A stretch of DNA of 64,000 nucleotides. It comes from Umbilicaria muhlenbergii. Taxonomy: Eukaryota; Ascomycota; Lecanoromycetes; Umbilicariales; Umbilicariaceae. The notes beneath the pieces were generated by a model. It made no database searches, was not told the origin of the DNA, and was given only the letters and a program-made list of their open reading frames with translations. Where the stretch lies: assembly GCA_000611775.1 (NCBI GenBank), contig KK106981.1, forward strand, positions 9,823,183 to 9,887,182. The letters run 5' to 3'. How positions within the stretch are numbered: position 1 is the first letter of the stretch; each line of letters begins with the position of its first letter. Below are positions 34,964 to 48,735 of the stretch, in pieces. Made by a program: the position numbers and the translations under genes.

Positions 34964-37900
34964 TGATGTTCATCTGCAATGAAGTCCTTGAATCTGCTGA
35001 TTTAAGTAGTGATACATGAAATACTGAATGTATCCACATGAATGGTGAAAGTGTGAGTTCATAGTTGACACTTTCTTTTTTCTTAGCAATTTGAAATGAT
35101 TTTAACTTGATGTGATTCAATTTATTGCTTGATCACTTTGTTTTGATGTTGTGACATAAAAGGTATATTTTATTCCTCTCTTCAAGAGTAGGTTCTTTAT
35201 CTCTTTTCTTATTATAATATATCATTAACCTTTCTGAGGCAAATTTTATGTTTCATTATAATTTCTTATGAAGGTTTTTTAAATGATTCACTTGTACTTT
35301 TGCTTTCTGTGCTATGATTGCTAGCCCCTTCACTTCATTCATAAGTGAGTTAAACTTGTAGTTAATGTAAAATGATGATACCTTGATGAATTCTGTTGTT
35401 GTTATATTGTAAGTTAACTGAGCTATCAGTAAGAGTTTTACTTAATTGATTTGTTGATAATTAATATAGCAGTGCAAGTACTGCTTTAATATTTGATTCA
35501 GGTGTTCTGTCTGTTCATTTGTCTGAGAATGATATGCTGTGAACAGCTTATGATGAATCCCTAGTTGATTCATTAATGATTTTCAAAACTTGAAGATGAA
35601 AAGTTTATCTCTGTCTGAGATTATTTCTTCTGACAACCTGTGATTGAACATTATAATTTTTAAGAACATGTATATTAGTTCTTCTGCTGATGATGACTTC
35701 TTATAAGATAAGAAGTATCTGTACTTCATGAGTCAGTCTGTTATAATAAGTATTGTGTCATATAATACTTTCATCAGGAGTTCTTTTGACTTTGATAACT
35801 TTATTATGAAGTTCAATGTGATGCTTGATCATGATTGTGTTAATGTTGATGATGATTTTAATAATTCATATGATCTGTGATGTTCTGCTTTATTCTTTCA
35901 ACATGTGTCACATTTTTAAATGATCCCCTCAACTTTCTTCCTTATTCATGAGAAGTAGTATGTTCATGTGAATTGTTTTAATGTCTTCTCAACTTCTTGA
36001 TGTTTATTCATCTTGTTAGAGTGACATTCTTCTATCAGTGTTTCTCATAAACTGATCAGTACATAGATTAAGTCTTGAAAAAGCAAGAGACCTTCTTGTT
36101 TTTTAAAGCTTTCATGATTATTAATATTCTGAAGGACTTGCTGCGTTAACTTATTATTCTTCAACACTTTTTGAATTCAATTTTTGAAAATGTTGTCTTC
36201 AACTTTTATTATAAAGTTGACTTCTTTATTGTAAATTATACTATTATGCTCATCCTTCTGAAGGATAACTTAATTCATGACTGATTTTTCTTTCAAGTAG
36301 TCAGCTCATCTGCTGAGAATGTTCACTTTGACATTCTCTGATCCTTTTTGATAATGAATCTTGAAGTTATATTGTGACAACTCTTCTGACCAATGAACCT
36401 GTCTCTGATTTAAGACTTTCATTGTTGTAAAGTATAATAAATTCTTATGATCTGAATACATCTGAACCTCATGCTTTGATCCTTTGAGATATACATGTCA
36501 TTGTTTAAATGCATCAACAATAGTTAACAGCTCCTTGTCATGTATCTCATAATTTTACTCAGCACTTAAAAACTTTCATGAATAATAAGTTACTGATTGC
36601 AGACATCTCTTATCATTTAACTGATTAATGCATACTCTTATAACTCTATCTGACGTGTTCATCTTGAGTATAATAAGTTTCTCAGGGTTGAAACTCATGA
36701 GAATTAATTATAATGTGAAGTGCTTCTTCAACTCTTCAAAGGATTCTTGTGTTTCAGTAAATTAAATGAATTTTCAGTCTTTCTTCATCAACTCTGTTAA
36801 AGGTGCTGTGATTTTAAAATATTTTTCAATAAACTTTCTATAGAAGTTCACAAAGCTTAGGAAGGATTGTACTTCCTTAACACTTATCAGAACTGATCAT
36901 TCAATTACAGATTTAATCTTCTTTGAGTTCATCTGTAAGTCTTCTGAGGTGATGATAAATTCAAGAAACTGAACTTCTTTGATGTGAAAAAGACTTTTCT
37001 CAGGCTTGATGCATAAGTCAGTGTTTTTTAATGCTTATAAAACCTTTTAAACATGTTTAACATATTGTTCCTTCATCTTCAAGTATATCAGTATGTCATC
37101 AAGATAAACAACTATGAACTGATTCAAGTATTGTCACAAGATGTTGTTAATGAAAGCCTGAAAAATTGCTGAGGTGTTGATTAATTTAAATGACATTATC
37201 AAGTACTTGTATAGCTCTGAGTGTGTTTGAAATGCTGTTTTTCATTCATCACCTTTCTTTATTCATATCTGGTTGAATGCCTCTGAGATGTTAAATTTTG
37301 TAAATCATTATGTCCTCTGAAATCTGTCCTGCAGTTCTGACACAAGTGACAGTGAGTAACTGTTTTTTATCATTATATTGTTCAGTGCCCTGTAGTCAAC
37401 ACACAGCCTTAATGATTCATCAGATTTTGAGACAAACAATATTGAATAATCAGCTGAAGACTGAGATTCTTAAATGAATCCTTTTCATAAGTTCTTCTTT
37501 AAATATTCTCACAATGCATTTAACTTCTGAGGTGACAATGAGTATATGAGTTACTTTGTTGACTTGCAATCTTTCATAATCTTGATTTCATGATCTCATT
37601 CTTAATGTTTCAGCAAGGTGTTTTGTTTCTTTACTGTCATAAATAGTTCTTCAAAGTCTTTATATTCTTTAAGGATAGATAACTTGATAATAAGGTCTCA
37701 GTCATCATTGACTCACTTAATTCACAATATCTTTGCATCAGGATTCTTTAATTCCTCATGCATCTTTTTCACTGTCATAGTGAAGACTTTCACTCCTTCA
37801 GGTAAGTTCAGAACTGAATATAACTTCATCAGAGTACTTTCTTTCATGAAGTATATCTCATTCTCAGCTCAATTGATCAAAGGATTAACTGCTCAGAGTT

Positions 37901-38450
37901 AAAATATACTTAAAACTATGTCACTTCCTGACTGCTTCATGATGTTAAAATTAATTTTCTCTCAGTGTTGATTGATTTGAACAGGTATCAGAACAGTTTC
38001 TTCATTCACTCATTCATTGTTGTGTTTCATAAGAATCTCATTAAACTCTTGAAGTAAATAAGAATTACACTTCTCTTGAATTTCTATCCTGTTCATTTCT
38101 GTGAACTGTGAATTCAAGAAATTCCCTGTACAGTCATTGTTGATTAACAGTCTGACTGAGTGACCTTTCACTTTAACTTAAACATGAAAATTGCTTGCAT
38201 CTTCTGTGACAGTGATTTCTTTAGCAATCACTTCTTCTGAAGGCTTCAAATCAAGCATCTTCAGAGACTTCAGGCTTGAAGAGCCTTCTAGTTTTTTGAA
38301 CTAAATGAGAGGAATCTCAGATTCTCTCTTACATACTTGAGGTTCTTTGAGTCAACTTTTTTGTCTGAATATCACACTGAGTTCAGTTTCAAGTATTTAC
38401 TTCAGAGTTCTCAAACTTTCCTTCATAATTTCCTTGAGATGTGTACTTCA
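34964..38450 (-). other. Pol region of Gypsy family 1 (fossil)
   Basis: Minus-strand remnants of protease, reverse transcriptase, RNase H and integrase, read from about 38400 down to 35000. The reverse-transcriptase core is most readable around 36800-37400. Broken many times; no usable gene remains. Confidence 0.75.
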
Positions 38451-39252
38451 TCAAGGGTAATGTACCCTTCTTTGATGATGAACTTAAAACCTTTTAATGA
38501 TGTTTCTTTGAGTATATTCTGATAATTTGTATTTTTAATCTCATCTTTCTTAGTGAATGCATTTTTAATTATTCACAGGATTCACTTCTGCAACTGTTTT
38601 ACATGATTTTCATAATTCTCAGAAGATCTTTTCATCACTTTAAATACTTCTTCATAAGTTTTTAATCACTGTTCTTCATGAGTAAATGCTTAAATGTCAT
38701 CATTCTTTTCAATGAATTCTCTTGAATCTTCAAAGTTAATTACCTTCATGAAGTCTTCCTCCTCATTAGATGAGGGCATTATTTCATCACTGTCAACATA
38801 ATTATCTTCTTGATTAAACTGTTTTTATTAATCTTACTGCTTTTTTAAGCTCATGACTTGATCCTGATGAGAGATCATGACATAAACTTTCATCTTCTTC
38901 AGTTGACATGAAAATCATCTGAAGTCATTTTTATCACTCTGATGTGCATGACAGTCATCATCATAACATGCTGTTTAAAACATAATGTTGTGACTTTTCT
39001 TGTCCTCTGTCTTTCATGTGATGATGTATGTTTTTCTTGATTGAACAGTCTTTTCAGGGACTCAACAGTCTCAGGTAAAATGTCTCAGCTTTTCACAACT
39101 GTAATAATTATTCTCATGAGGTTTTTCTTTCTTTGCTGATCTTTTCTTTCACTGAAAATGATTCACTTGAGTAGCTGCATCAATTTTCATAAGTTGAGGA
39201 TCATAGTAAAGCTGATTATTATATTGATACTCATGATTCTTCTCAGCCTTTC
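38451..39252 (-). other. Gag region of Gypsy family 1, right-hand part (fossil)
   Basis: Minus-strand gag-like and zinc-knuckle-like sequence lying upstream of pol in element orientation. It is cut at 39252 by the family 2 element and resumes at 46097. Confidence 0.6.
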
Positions 39253-39480
39253 TGTAAGACTATAGCGTCCCTTACTAGAAAGGGAAGTATAGTCAAGGTT
39301 CATGACAGCATGAGATATAAATGTATAGAGGTTATATGATCCTAATTATATAAAACTAATAACTAAGGAATGAAGGTGAGATCAAGCAGTGCAGAGTTTT
39401 CATGTGACTCACTAACACTGTCAAGCCGCTTGTAGGGTGCATGCTTTACATGAGTCTCAGATTGTCATTAACCTGTGACA
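39253..39480 (-). repeat. LTR of Gypsy family 2 (3' LTR)
   Basis: 228 bp, TG..CA ends. Partner at 45864-46091; a third copy is at about 55820-56045. Confidence 0.9.
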
Positions 39481-39859
39481 ATTGCCTCCCCCCTATGCGG
39501 CAGCCCTTCAGCACAGAAAGGTGAGTGACTGATAGAAGGCTCAGTTAACAGTTGAATCAGTGATGCAGTGCTGACACTGATTAAGGGAGATGAAAGTGAG
39601 GTGAGCTTGTCACATGACAGTGAAAACTCTGAGGAGTGAAGAGGCAGCAGTGAAGTCATGACAGCATCAGCATGACAGCGCTATGATAACATAATCAAGG
39701 CCTCAGGTGATGATATCACAACAAGAGCTTTAAAATATAAATACTGTCATCTCCTCAGCCTTCTGTCATCAACTTTTGCCAGAGCAGCATCTCATCACCA
39801 CAACATCATCAACACACCCTCAAAATGCATCAGCTTCATCATCACAACATCAGTCACTA

Positions 39860-40610
39860 TGCCTGTAAGTCAGAGAAGCTGACTCTGCAGATGCGCTTTT
39901 AATGTGAGTCATTGTACAGCACTCACTCATTGTCAAGTGCTCTGCTGAACCTCATGCACATCTTATCAAACCTTTCTGTCTCCGTTGTTCCCGTCGCTTC
40001 ACGGATGATATGACTCAGGTATGTGACGTCAGGTCAAATGTTAAGTGCACATATTACATAAATCTGCACAAAGCTTGTCTTTCAGTAAGTTTAACCTGCT
40101 CAACTGTTGCACCTCACTGATAATTTAAAGTTCTCACGTGATTTACCTGCAAGGTAAACACCCTCATACACTTAATTAATAAAATTAATATTAATGCTCC
40201 TCTGCCTGCTCTCCTGACTGCTCTCAAGGCGCGTCAAAAGTGCTATAACAAGAAGATTACAGCACATCTCTGTGTTGCTGACTGTCATCAAAAGTCATTC
40301 AAATTGAAGTCTGTCATCAAGATCAGTCTCCTGCTGCTTGAGCAGCTTAAGTGCAGCAACAATGCACTCAATGATATTTTAAATATCATGTGATATTCAG
40401 TTTGATCCCCTTCTCTTCACCTCTGACATGATGATTATGAACAGCTAATGTGCATCCTCTTTTAAAAGCATTTGCCTGTCATTGTCAACAATAATGATGA
40501 CAATGATGATGAAGATTTCTCTTCTTTCAAGTCAGAGGGGTCAGAGGAACTGAAGAAGGATGATGAAAAGAAGAAGAAGAACAATGATGATGAGGATGAG
40601 TAAATAATGT
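39860..40610 (+). other. Antisense accessory coding relic of Gypsy family 2
   Basis: Plus-strand coding-like sequence between LTR and integrase, opposite to gag-pol. It has several Cys pairs (for example CLRCSRRF and KCTYYINLHKACL) suggesting a zinc-binding module, then a helical part and an Asp/Glu/Lys-rich end. The same layout is kept in the truncated copy at 56420-57180. Function unknown. Confidence 0.55.
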
Positions 40611-43600
40611 TTTGTCAGCATTTTGCTGATCTTGTATGATAATTTCTTTTTCCTTCAGCCCTGATCAGGTACACTGTTATGACAGTAATAATATTGTGTT
40701 TCTCTTATGCCTTGCTGATGATTCATCTTCTTTAGTGAACTTGTCATCCTTGACCCTTGCTGTAGATCATCTATAAGGCCTTAATAAAATCTGTAAAACC
40801 CCTTGAGGAAAATCAGGAAAGAGTGTTTTTATGACATCAGTTAAATCTTTCTAAATCACTTCCTTTTACACTCATTTAGTTCATTGTTAAAGGCTGCTCA
40901 TATTTTCTGCACATCTTTTAAGTTCTTTTTTGACACTCATTGATTATATTCTTCTGATCAACCCTTTCATCTCACTTTGTACAGGATTTCATTCCTGAAT
41001 TTTCAGTGATTTAAAATCTCTTTGACTTCATATTCTTCTTCATCATCAATTAACTCTGAAGGCGGCAGCAATGATTTAAAGTTGTCATCAGCTCTGCACT
41101 GATATGACTTCAGGTAAAAGACATGAAAGACATTATGAATTCAATAAATGAGTGATAAAATTAACCTGTAAGCCTGCTTCTCTATTAAGTCTTCAATCTG
41201 AAATGATTTAATGAATTTGTGAGACAGTTTCCTGCTCAAGCGCTTCTGTCATAAGTTCTTCATGAATAACATTATCAAGTCTCTCACATTATAAGTCTTG
41301 AGTTTATGTTTAACATCATAGTATTTTGCCTGAGAATTAACTACAATTTCTCATCATTGTGACAGCACTTCCTGTATGTCATGAAATCATTTCACTTAAT
41401 CTTTAACTGCAGGTACCTCTTCTTTCCTGAAGTCATTCTCAACTTCAAATCTTACTTTTGAATGATAAGCATACATGACATAGAAAGAGCTGCACCCTAT
41501 TGATGCCTGCATTCTGTTATTGTAAGTGAATTCTGTCAGGGGTAAAAGGTTCATTCAGTTGTCTTGTTCATCTGAGCAATAACAGTGAAGGTAATGTTTC
41601 AAGATTTAATTCTGTCATTCTGTCTGTTCATCTGTTTGCGGGTGAAAGGCAGTGCTTAGCTGATGCTTCATCCTTAAATAATAGCACATTTTCAATCAGA
41701 AAGCGCTTGTGAAAACTGATCCTTGATCAGAGACAGCCCCTTTCAGTACATCAAATCAGCATATTATTTCCTCATAGAACAAGTCAGTCAACTCTGTTGC
41801 TGTAATCATTTTCATGGTTTGAATATACTGAGTCATTTTTGTATACTGATTTATAATCATTAAGATCACATCATACACGCAACCCCTGCGTTTACTTGAC
41901 GGCAAGTCAGTGATAAAATTCATGATGACTTGCTGTCATGATTCTTCTGGCTGAGGCAACGCCTGTAGCTCATCATAAGGATGATGTTTAAGCACTTTCA
42001 CCCTTTGACAGATGTCACATGACACAACATAGTCTTTAACATCTTGACTCATATCAATTCAATAGTATTTGCAGTCAATCAATTTAAGAGTTCTTTCTAC
42101 CCTGAAATGCCCTGTCAAGGCATCATCATGATGACGTTTCAAGATCTCTGCTCTTACAGACTCTTCTTTCAGAATGTATATTTATTCCTCATGAAATAGA
42201 AGGCCTTCAGAGTCAAACCTTCAAGAACTTTCAGCTTTAGCCTTGCACTTCACTGATGTACAGTCAGCGTTGCGTGTCGCTTCTACAAATGAATCATCAT
42301 TTTGTAGAGTTCAAATCAAATCCCTTAAAAGTAAACTCAGGCTTTCATCAGCTGTTTCATGAATGACAAGATCTCTTATCATCACATGTGAAATGAGTTG
42401 TTTGCAATCAACAGTTTCAGTGACAGGGTTAAGCTGTTTCACAGTTATGTCACAGTCATTATGAGCAGATGTTTTGCTGTCACTTCTTCAGCATTCTTTC
42501 TGAAGTTTAAGGTCTTTAATCTCAGTCATTCTCTCTGCTCCTGTGAGCAGCTGCCTCACAATAGGGGCATATCTGAGTGAGAATATGTTCACAAGAGTGA
42601 CTAACTTTCTCTGAAGTGTTGAGAGTAATTTCTTCATAGTTTCACTCATCTTTTTGACATCCCCGTAGTCTGATCACCTTGATGGCGCGTCAGCAGGGTT
42701 GGTCTTTTCAGACTGATGCAGAATATTAAAATCAAAAGCAGTGAGCTTCATTGCTCATCATGCTTGCTTATCATTCAATTCCTTCATGTTCATAAATCCT
42801 CATAAATTGTTATGGTCAGTCAATACCTCTATGATATGACAACTGCCTTTGAGGTAGTGTCATCAGTGTTTAAACATCATAATGATGGCAAGGAGCTCCT
42901 GATCATGAGTTTCATATCAGATCTCTGAAGGAGACAGCTTTCTCAATCAAAACACAACTGAATGTCACTGTCTGTTATTCAACAGCTGAGACAGGATGCC
43001 AGTGAGCTCAATGATTGACACATCAGTTTTCACCTGTATTCATAACTTCAGATCAAAGTGAACCAGAATAGATGTCATCATAAAGGCTTCATGAAGGCAG
43101 TCAAACACCTCCTTTGCATCACTTGAGAATTTAAAAGACTCAAACTTCTTTTCATCCTTGCTACCTTTCATAAGGTTTGTCAAGGGGGCCGCAACTTGTG
43201 AATAGCACTTAATAAAGCGTTTATAAAAGTTCACAAAGTCTAGGAAGACTTGTACTTTCTGAAAAGTCCTTGATACTGATCAGTCTTGTATGATGTTCAC
43301 TCATCACAGATTCATGGCTACACCTTCAGTTGTGATAACAAACCCTAGGAATTTCACCTTGATAATGAAGAATTCACACTTCTTAGGGTTCATGTAGAGT
43401 TGAAATCAGCAGAGTCAGTTTAACATTTACTTAATGTGCTCTCAGTGTTCTGCTGATGATTCTGAATATATAAGAATGTCATCTAGATAGACAACACAAA
43501 AGACATTCACAAGCCTCATTAACACTCAGTTGATGTAAGCCTGAAATGTAGCCGGCGCATTTGCCAATCTGAAAGGCATGATCATATACTTAAAGTGACT

Positions 43601-45863
43601 GTAATGAGTGCAGAACACTGTTTTCCACTCATCACTCTTCTTGATGCAGATACAGTGATAGGTGTTCTTCAAATTTAGCTTCATAAATAGCTTGACTTCA
43701 CTAAGCTGATTCAACGTTTCACTTATAAGAGGTAACAGGTGCCTGTTCTTGATGATCACCTTGTTCAACCTTTGATAATCAACACATAACCACAGCCCTT
43801 CATCTTTCTTTAAAACAAAAAGAATGAGTGCTCCTGCAGGGCTCATGAAATGATGAATTCAACCTTTCATTAAGGTGTCATTCAAGTATTCTCATAGCAC
43901 CCCTAATTCAGTATTGAAGAGGTTATACAAAGGATCATAAGGTGAATCTGTGCTGTTCAGATCAATTGCATGATCACTGATCTTGTGAGGTGAAAGGAGG
44001 TCAGCATTCTCTGTTGAGAACACATTCACATAATCAGTGTACTCCTCAAGTAGAGCTTGTGTTATTTCAGTGCTTTGTATGCGCACCTCTGATGCAGCGT
44101 CATCACTCAGACTGACTCATATCAGAGTGTAAACAGCAGAGTGATCTTGAATCTTTCTTATGAATTCATCAGGTGACTGTAACTCAATAAACTGCTCTTC
44201 AATGTTGAAGCGCCACACCTTCATTCCACAGTTGATTCACACATGTTCAGTCTTCAATGTGAAGAGTTCAAGAATAAGGGGTGATCCTGACTTATTCAAT
44301 GCATAAAATACATGTTCACATTCATGAGATTGTCCTCAACTGTCAGTAAGCTGATAACACACATGATAAGCACTGAAGCAGTAAGCCTTCTGATCATTCA
44401 AGAATTAAGGTTGAGGCAACAAGCCCTTCATACAAGTCAATTGATGCTCAATAACAAAATGTTGTGAAATCACATTGACTTCAGCTCCCGTGTTCAATAA
44501 GGCTTGCATGAGTATGACATCATCATTGTGAAGAACTTGTTCATCAACAATTAAATTAAGCTCTGAGGCTACTTTTGTTCAGTGCTTCAGCAGTGCAGAG
44601 CCTTCACTGAAGTGTTCTCATTTTTTGATGCTGAAACAGCTGCAACCAGGGTCTTATTCAAGTTTGAGTTTTTCACAGACTGTGAATAATCAGGGGAATA
44701 ATGTCCCTTCTGATTGCAATTTCAACAAGTCACATGTGATAAGTTCTTTATTTCAGGAGCCTTCACTGATCTGCTTTCACATTTATTATCTCACTTGCTC
44801 TTCATCTTGCTCTCATCAGGCTTATGATCCTTATTCTCTGCAGGCTTTGATGATGACTCAGGTTTGCAGCTGAAGGTAGCTGTCATATTAGGATTTGCTT
44901 TCAATTTCATGATGCCTCTCAAACATAGATTATTCTCCAGGCGTGTGGTCAAAGTGATGATTCTTTTTTGAGTTGTGAGTAGGTCCTGATAATTCATCAA
45001 GGCTGCATGAACCTCAGGCTTCAATTTTGTGAAGAAGTGAGTCTTCATGTGCTCTTCACTGTAGAGAGGTAACTGAGCTTTCAAGGTGCTCAAATAAATA
45101 TAAAAAGCTTAAACTGATTGATGAGGTAGTTGAACAGCATCATTATACAGCTGAGTGATGTGAAGATGAAAATTCACAGGGTCCTCAATAATGTTGAGCA
45201 GGAATTTCATAAAATCATCTCAGGTAATAGTGAAATAATCTTTAATCTCATCATCTCACAGTCACGCCTCCTTGAGTTCACTCTTAAGATATTGCATGAC
45301 GTAAATCACCTTATCCTCCTCATGAAGGAAATCAGTTGAGTTAAAATGAAAGATATTTCTTGCATCTCATATTCAATTCAGGTGCTCTTTCATGTTCTTG
45401 TCATGATATAGCAGCAACTTCTTTGCCTGAATCCTTGATCATACATTTCATATTGGCAGCATTTCATCAGTGCGGCGCTTACTCATTATGAACTCAGCGT
45501 TCATAAAGTTGAGGAATCTCTCAGCTGAGGTATCAACATGAGTAGCAGGATCTTTGAGTAGGTTGACTTTCAGTGTCAGAACTTTCATTCAGAGCTGCTG
45601 CAGCTCTTGTTGCTTAAGAAGTTCATCTCACTGTCATCTCACTTGTGTGATCTCATCATTAATGTTGCACACTGTTTCACCTGAGAATCCTCCGCTCATG
45701 AGGTTCACTTCACTGATGTCAGAGGAAATGAGTGATGTTTCATGATTATTTTGTTGATTCTTCATCATCATGTCTTGTTCTGCTTCAGAAGTTTAACGTA
45801 GTTGGTTTCAAGTCTGCATCTTATCTCAGGCCATCATCCTTTGAAAGGTAGAGTTATTAGAAC

Positions 45864-46091
45864 TGTAAGATTATAGCATCCCTTATTAGAAAGGGAAGTA
45901 TAGTCAAGGTTCATGACAGCATGAGATATAGATGTATAGAGGTTATATGATCTTAACTATATAAAACTAATAACTAAGGAATGAAGATGAGATTAAGCAG
46001 TGCAGAGTTTTCATGTGACTTGTTAACACTGTCAAGCCACTTGTAGAGTGCATGCTTTACATGAGTCTCAGATTGCCACTAACCTGTGACA
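45864..46091 (-). repeat. LTR of Gypsy family 2 (5' LTR)
   Basis: 228 bp; pairs with 39253-39480. Followed by the target repeat ctttc. Confidence 0.9.
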
Positions 46092-46096
46092 CTTTC

Positions 46097-46786
46097 ATGA
46101 TACAAGAATCTTGTGACTCTTCTTCAGACTTCATTTGTAAACTCAGTTGTCAATGATGATCAATCATTTGATCATTTCTGAAAGCATGATAAGGTGTGTG
46201 ATTTTAAAGATTTCATCTTTCATCACATCCTTCAATCCCTTATAATACTGCACTGTCAAAGCAGTATCATTTTAATTCATATGCAAGATGAGTCTTTAAA
46301 AGTTTATCATGTACATAGCAGCTGCTCCTTTTTGCTGAATAATGCAAATCTTTCACTTCATCATTCTCTTTTCATCAACTGTTTTAAACATTATTCTTAT
46401 TTGCTTCTTGAACTTCTTTAACTTGTGAAAGATTTCATTAATTAAGTCATCCTGATCTTCACTCTTGTTGTCAAGGTAATCTCAGAGGATAAGTTTAAAT
46501 CAGTTTAAAGCATCTGATCTCAGAAATGAAAAGGTGAACAACATCTTTTCTGATTTAAACATGAACAAAGACTTGTTGAACTGCAGGTACATATCAAGCT
46601 GAGTGAAGAATAAGTTTAATAATCTTCTCTCATCAAGGAACTTATTCAGTAGGGGAATCTTAACTCAGACTACTTTGTTGAAGAAGTGTTCAATGACTGA
46701 TTCTTCTCTGTCAGAGGATTTGAACATCATGAGACTGATGAGTCAATTCATTGCATGACTGATACTCTGTAAATTAATGCTCAAAG
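46097..46786 (-). other. Gag region of Gypsy family 1, left-hand part (fossil)
   Basis: Resumes the family 1 internal sequence after the family 2 insertion and ends at the 5' LTR. Minus-strand gag-like composition, decayed. Confidence 0.55.
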
Positions 46787-47172
46787 TGTAACAGGTGATG
46801 TCATGATGACTGAAGTGATATTATTATTCAATAAACTACTCAATCAACAAGCTTAAAGTTAAGATCAAGTGAGGAAATTAGTAATCATAATTTTAAGAGA
46901 TTGTATTTAATACATGAGTTGAGCATGAACTTCTAACTATGAATTTACCTGTGATTATATAAATTATAAAAGATTTCTGTGCTCATCATGCTCATCACTG
47001 CTCACTGCATGTATGACACAGTGAGCTCAGTGAGCAACTGAGGTAACACTGCTTATGCTCATCATGCTCACCTCTGCTCTCTATGTGTGTGACATAATGA
47101 GCATGATGAGCAGTCTCATAACTATGCATGCACTGTGTACATGAATAATATTATAATACAGGAGCTGTAACA
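46787..47172 (-). repeat. LTR of Gypsy family 1 (5' LTR)
   Basis: 386 bp; pairs with 32731-33116. It is followed at once by target repeat agagt and then by the split mariner transposase. Confidence 0.88.
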
Positions 47173-47177
47173 AGAGT

Positions 47178-48735
47178 ATGATGCTTTTACAGCAATTGTG
47201 ACTGACATAACTGACTTATCTGCATGATCAATAAATCACCTAAAGCAGACTGCTTAACAGCATGAGTTTGAATCAGAGAAATTAAAGGTTATACTCATCA
47301 AATATGTGAAGAACACCTCTCAATCTGAACATTTTAAGAAAATAACCTCAGAGCAGGAGAAGGATGTTGTCAAGAGAATTAAAAAAAACTGTTATAACAG
47401 AGAGATGTTTAATGTTGAATTAAGTGCTGTATTCAAGCTTTCTCTTATGTCAGTGCTTTAAATTCTTCATAAAAGCAGACTTCATAAACAAAAACTGACT
47501 TGAAAGTCTGATTTAACACAAGACATGTGAAATCATCACCTTGCTTTCACTGAAGCTCACAAAGACTGAATCATAAAGAACTGAAAATGAGTCATATGAA
47601 GTGATGAAATCAACATTATACTGAATCATTAATGAGAGAAGATTAGAGTTTAATGTACTGCTGAGGAACAGTATGATCAGACTTGCATTCAATGATGATA
47701 AAAGAAAATCTCTGAATTCATGTGATGATCCTGCTTCTCATATGACAAGAAAGAGCTCTTTCATATATGACAGTCAGAGACAGCTGCTGAGAAGAAGTTT
47801 ATCAACAAAGAAATAAAGAAAATGAATAAAGCGCTGAAATCAAAGGTCAAAGAAGACTGAGAGATTACAATAATCATGAGAAGAATGAATTTAATCTGTT
47901 TTAAAAAGTCTCTTAAATGAGCTTCTACCTGAAAGTTCAATGAGGCAAATGAAGCAGTTGTACAGAAGAAAGGAAAGAAGAATATTAATTAATGATGATA
48001 TCAGTAGCATATTCTTAAGAACAAGTTTATACCTTTTACTTAAAAATGTGCCTGAAGTCACCCTGATACTCTCATTCAAGAAGATGAAGCTTTTAGTTAC
48101 ATGTTCAAACATCAGTGATAAATTTTTATAAATGCTGAAGTTCTTCACCTGATATGATCAGGCAATTCTTTAAACTTTAATCTCATTGAGCCCTGCTGAC
48201 CTTGAATGAAGTATTGAATCATCAAGAAAGGAGCTCTCTGTAATCATATTATTATTAATAAGACATGAATGAAAGCCTGAAGAGACCTTGAGCAATGATG
48301 AATTCAACATTGAATTGAATAAATTTCTAAGCATATTCAGTGAATTATTGAGCTGAAGGGTGGTAATGAGTATCAGGAGAATCATGTGAATGAAGATTCT
48401 CATCCTCAAAAGATTAATTGATGACAGATTAAGACTTCAGATTCTGTTGAACAAGTCAGTTAAAATCTTGAGTCAGTTGAAGTTACTTTTTTTTCTTCTT
48501 CTTCTTCATCTTTTTCTTCATCTTTTTCTTTTTCTTCTCTGTCTTCTTCTTTTTCATCAAAGTCACAATCATCTTCTTCTTCATGATGAAGATGAGCTCC
48601 TAAAGTCAGAGCAGCATCAACAACAGCAACAAGAGCTCAAATCTGCAAGAGTGATTATTTACATGAGGGCAGTGAGGTCCTGAATTAATTTTAACAGAAC
48701 TTTGTTGCCTGAGGCTTACTCAGAATTTTGAAGGG
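47178..48735 (+). pseudogene. Tc1/mariner (DDE_3) transposase, main part
   Basis: Continues the transposase begun at 32673. Readable pieces include EYDAFTAIVTDITDLS, the helix-turn-helix region, SDEINIIL with a catalytic Asp, FSYDKKELFHI, RKERRILINDDI, and GGNEYQE near the C terminus. It should cut and rejoin DNA at TA sites in an intact copy. Here many TGA codons stand at Trp and Arg positions of the family, plus some TAA/TAG, so it is inactive. It ends in a Ser-rich tail. Confidence 0.78.
48482..48580. repeat. TTC-rich low-complexity tract
   Basis: A pyrimidine-only run built from ttc and tttttc units; on the plus strand it codes the Ser/Phe-rich tail of the transposase. Confidence 0.8.

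Larger units (their letters stand above)
39253..46091 (-). mobile_element. Ty3/Gypsy LTR retrotransposon (family 2), inserted in family 1
   Basis: 6839 bp with 228-bp LTRs at 39253-39480 and 45864-46091, flanked by the 5-bp target repeat ctttc (39248-39252 and 46092-46096). Minus-oriented: gag at about 45840-44600 with a CCHC zinc-knuckle relic near 44700-44760, protease near 44100-44500, reverse transcriptase 43850-43050, RNase H 43230-42700 and integrase 42650-41000. A purine-rich tract (complement of tgcctcccccct) borders the LTR at 39481. A plus-strand accessory coding relic sits at 39860-40600. LTRs differ at about 6-7 percent, all transitions, so it is younger than the element it interrupts. 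Broken, with dozens of breaks. Confidence 0.88.
32731..47172 (-). mobile_element. Ty3/Gypsy LTR retrotransposon (family 1), nested and broken
   Basis: Both LTRs are present and equal in length (386 bp), and the 5-bp target repeat agagt flanks the unit at 32726-32730 and 47173-47177. The element is minus-oriented: a purine-rich tract (complement of ctcccccct) borders the LTR at 33117, and Gypsy pol signs such as the reverse-transcriptase YLDD region read on the minus strand near 37080-37110. Gag lies on both sides of a second LTR element inserted at 39253-46091. An inverted-repeat element is inserted at 33833-34963. The two LTRs differ at roughly a tenth of positions, nearly all transitions. 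It is an old fossil with dozens of breaks. Confidence 0.85.
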
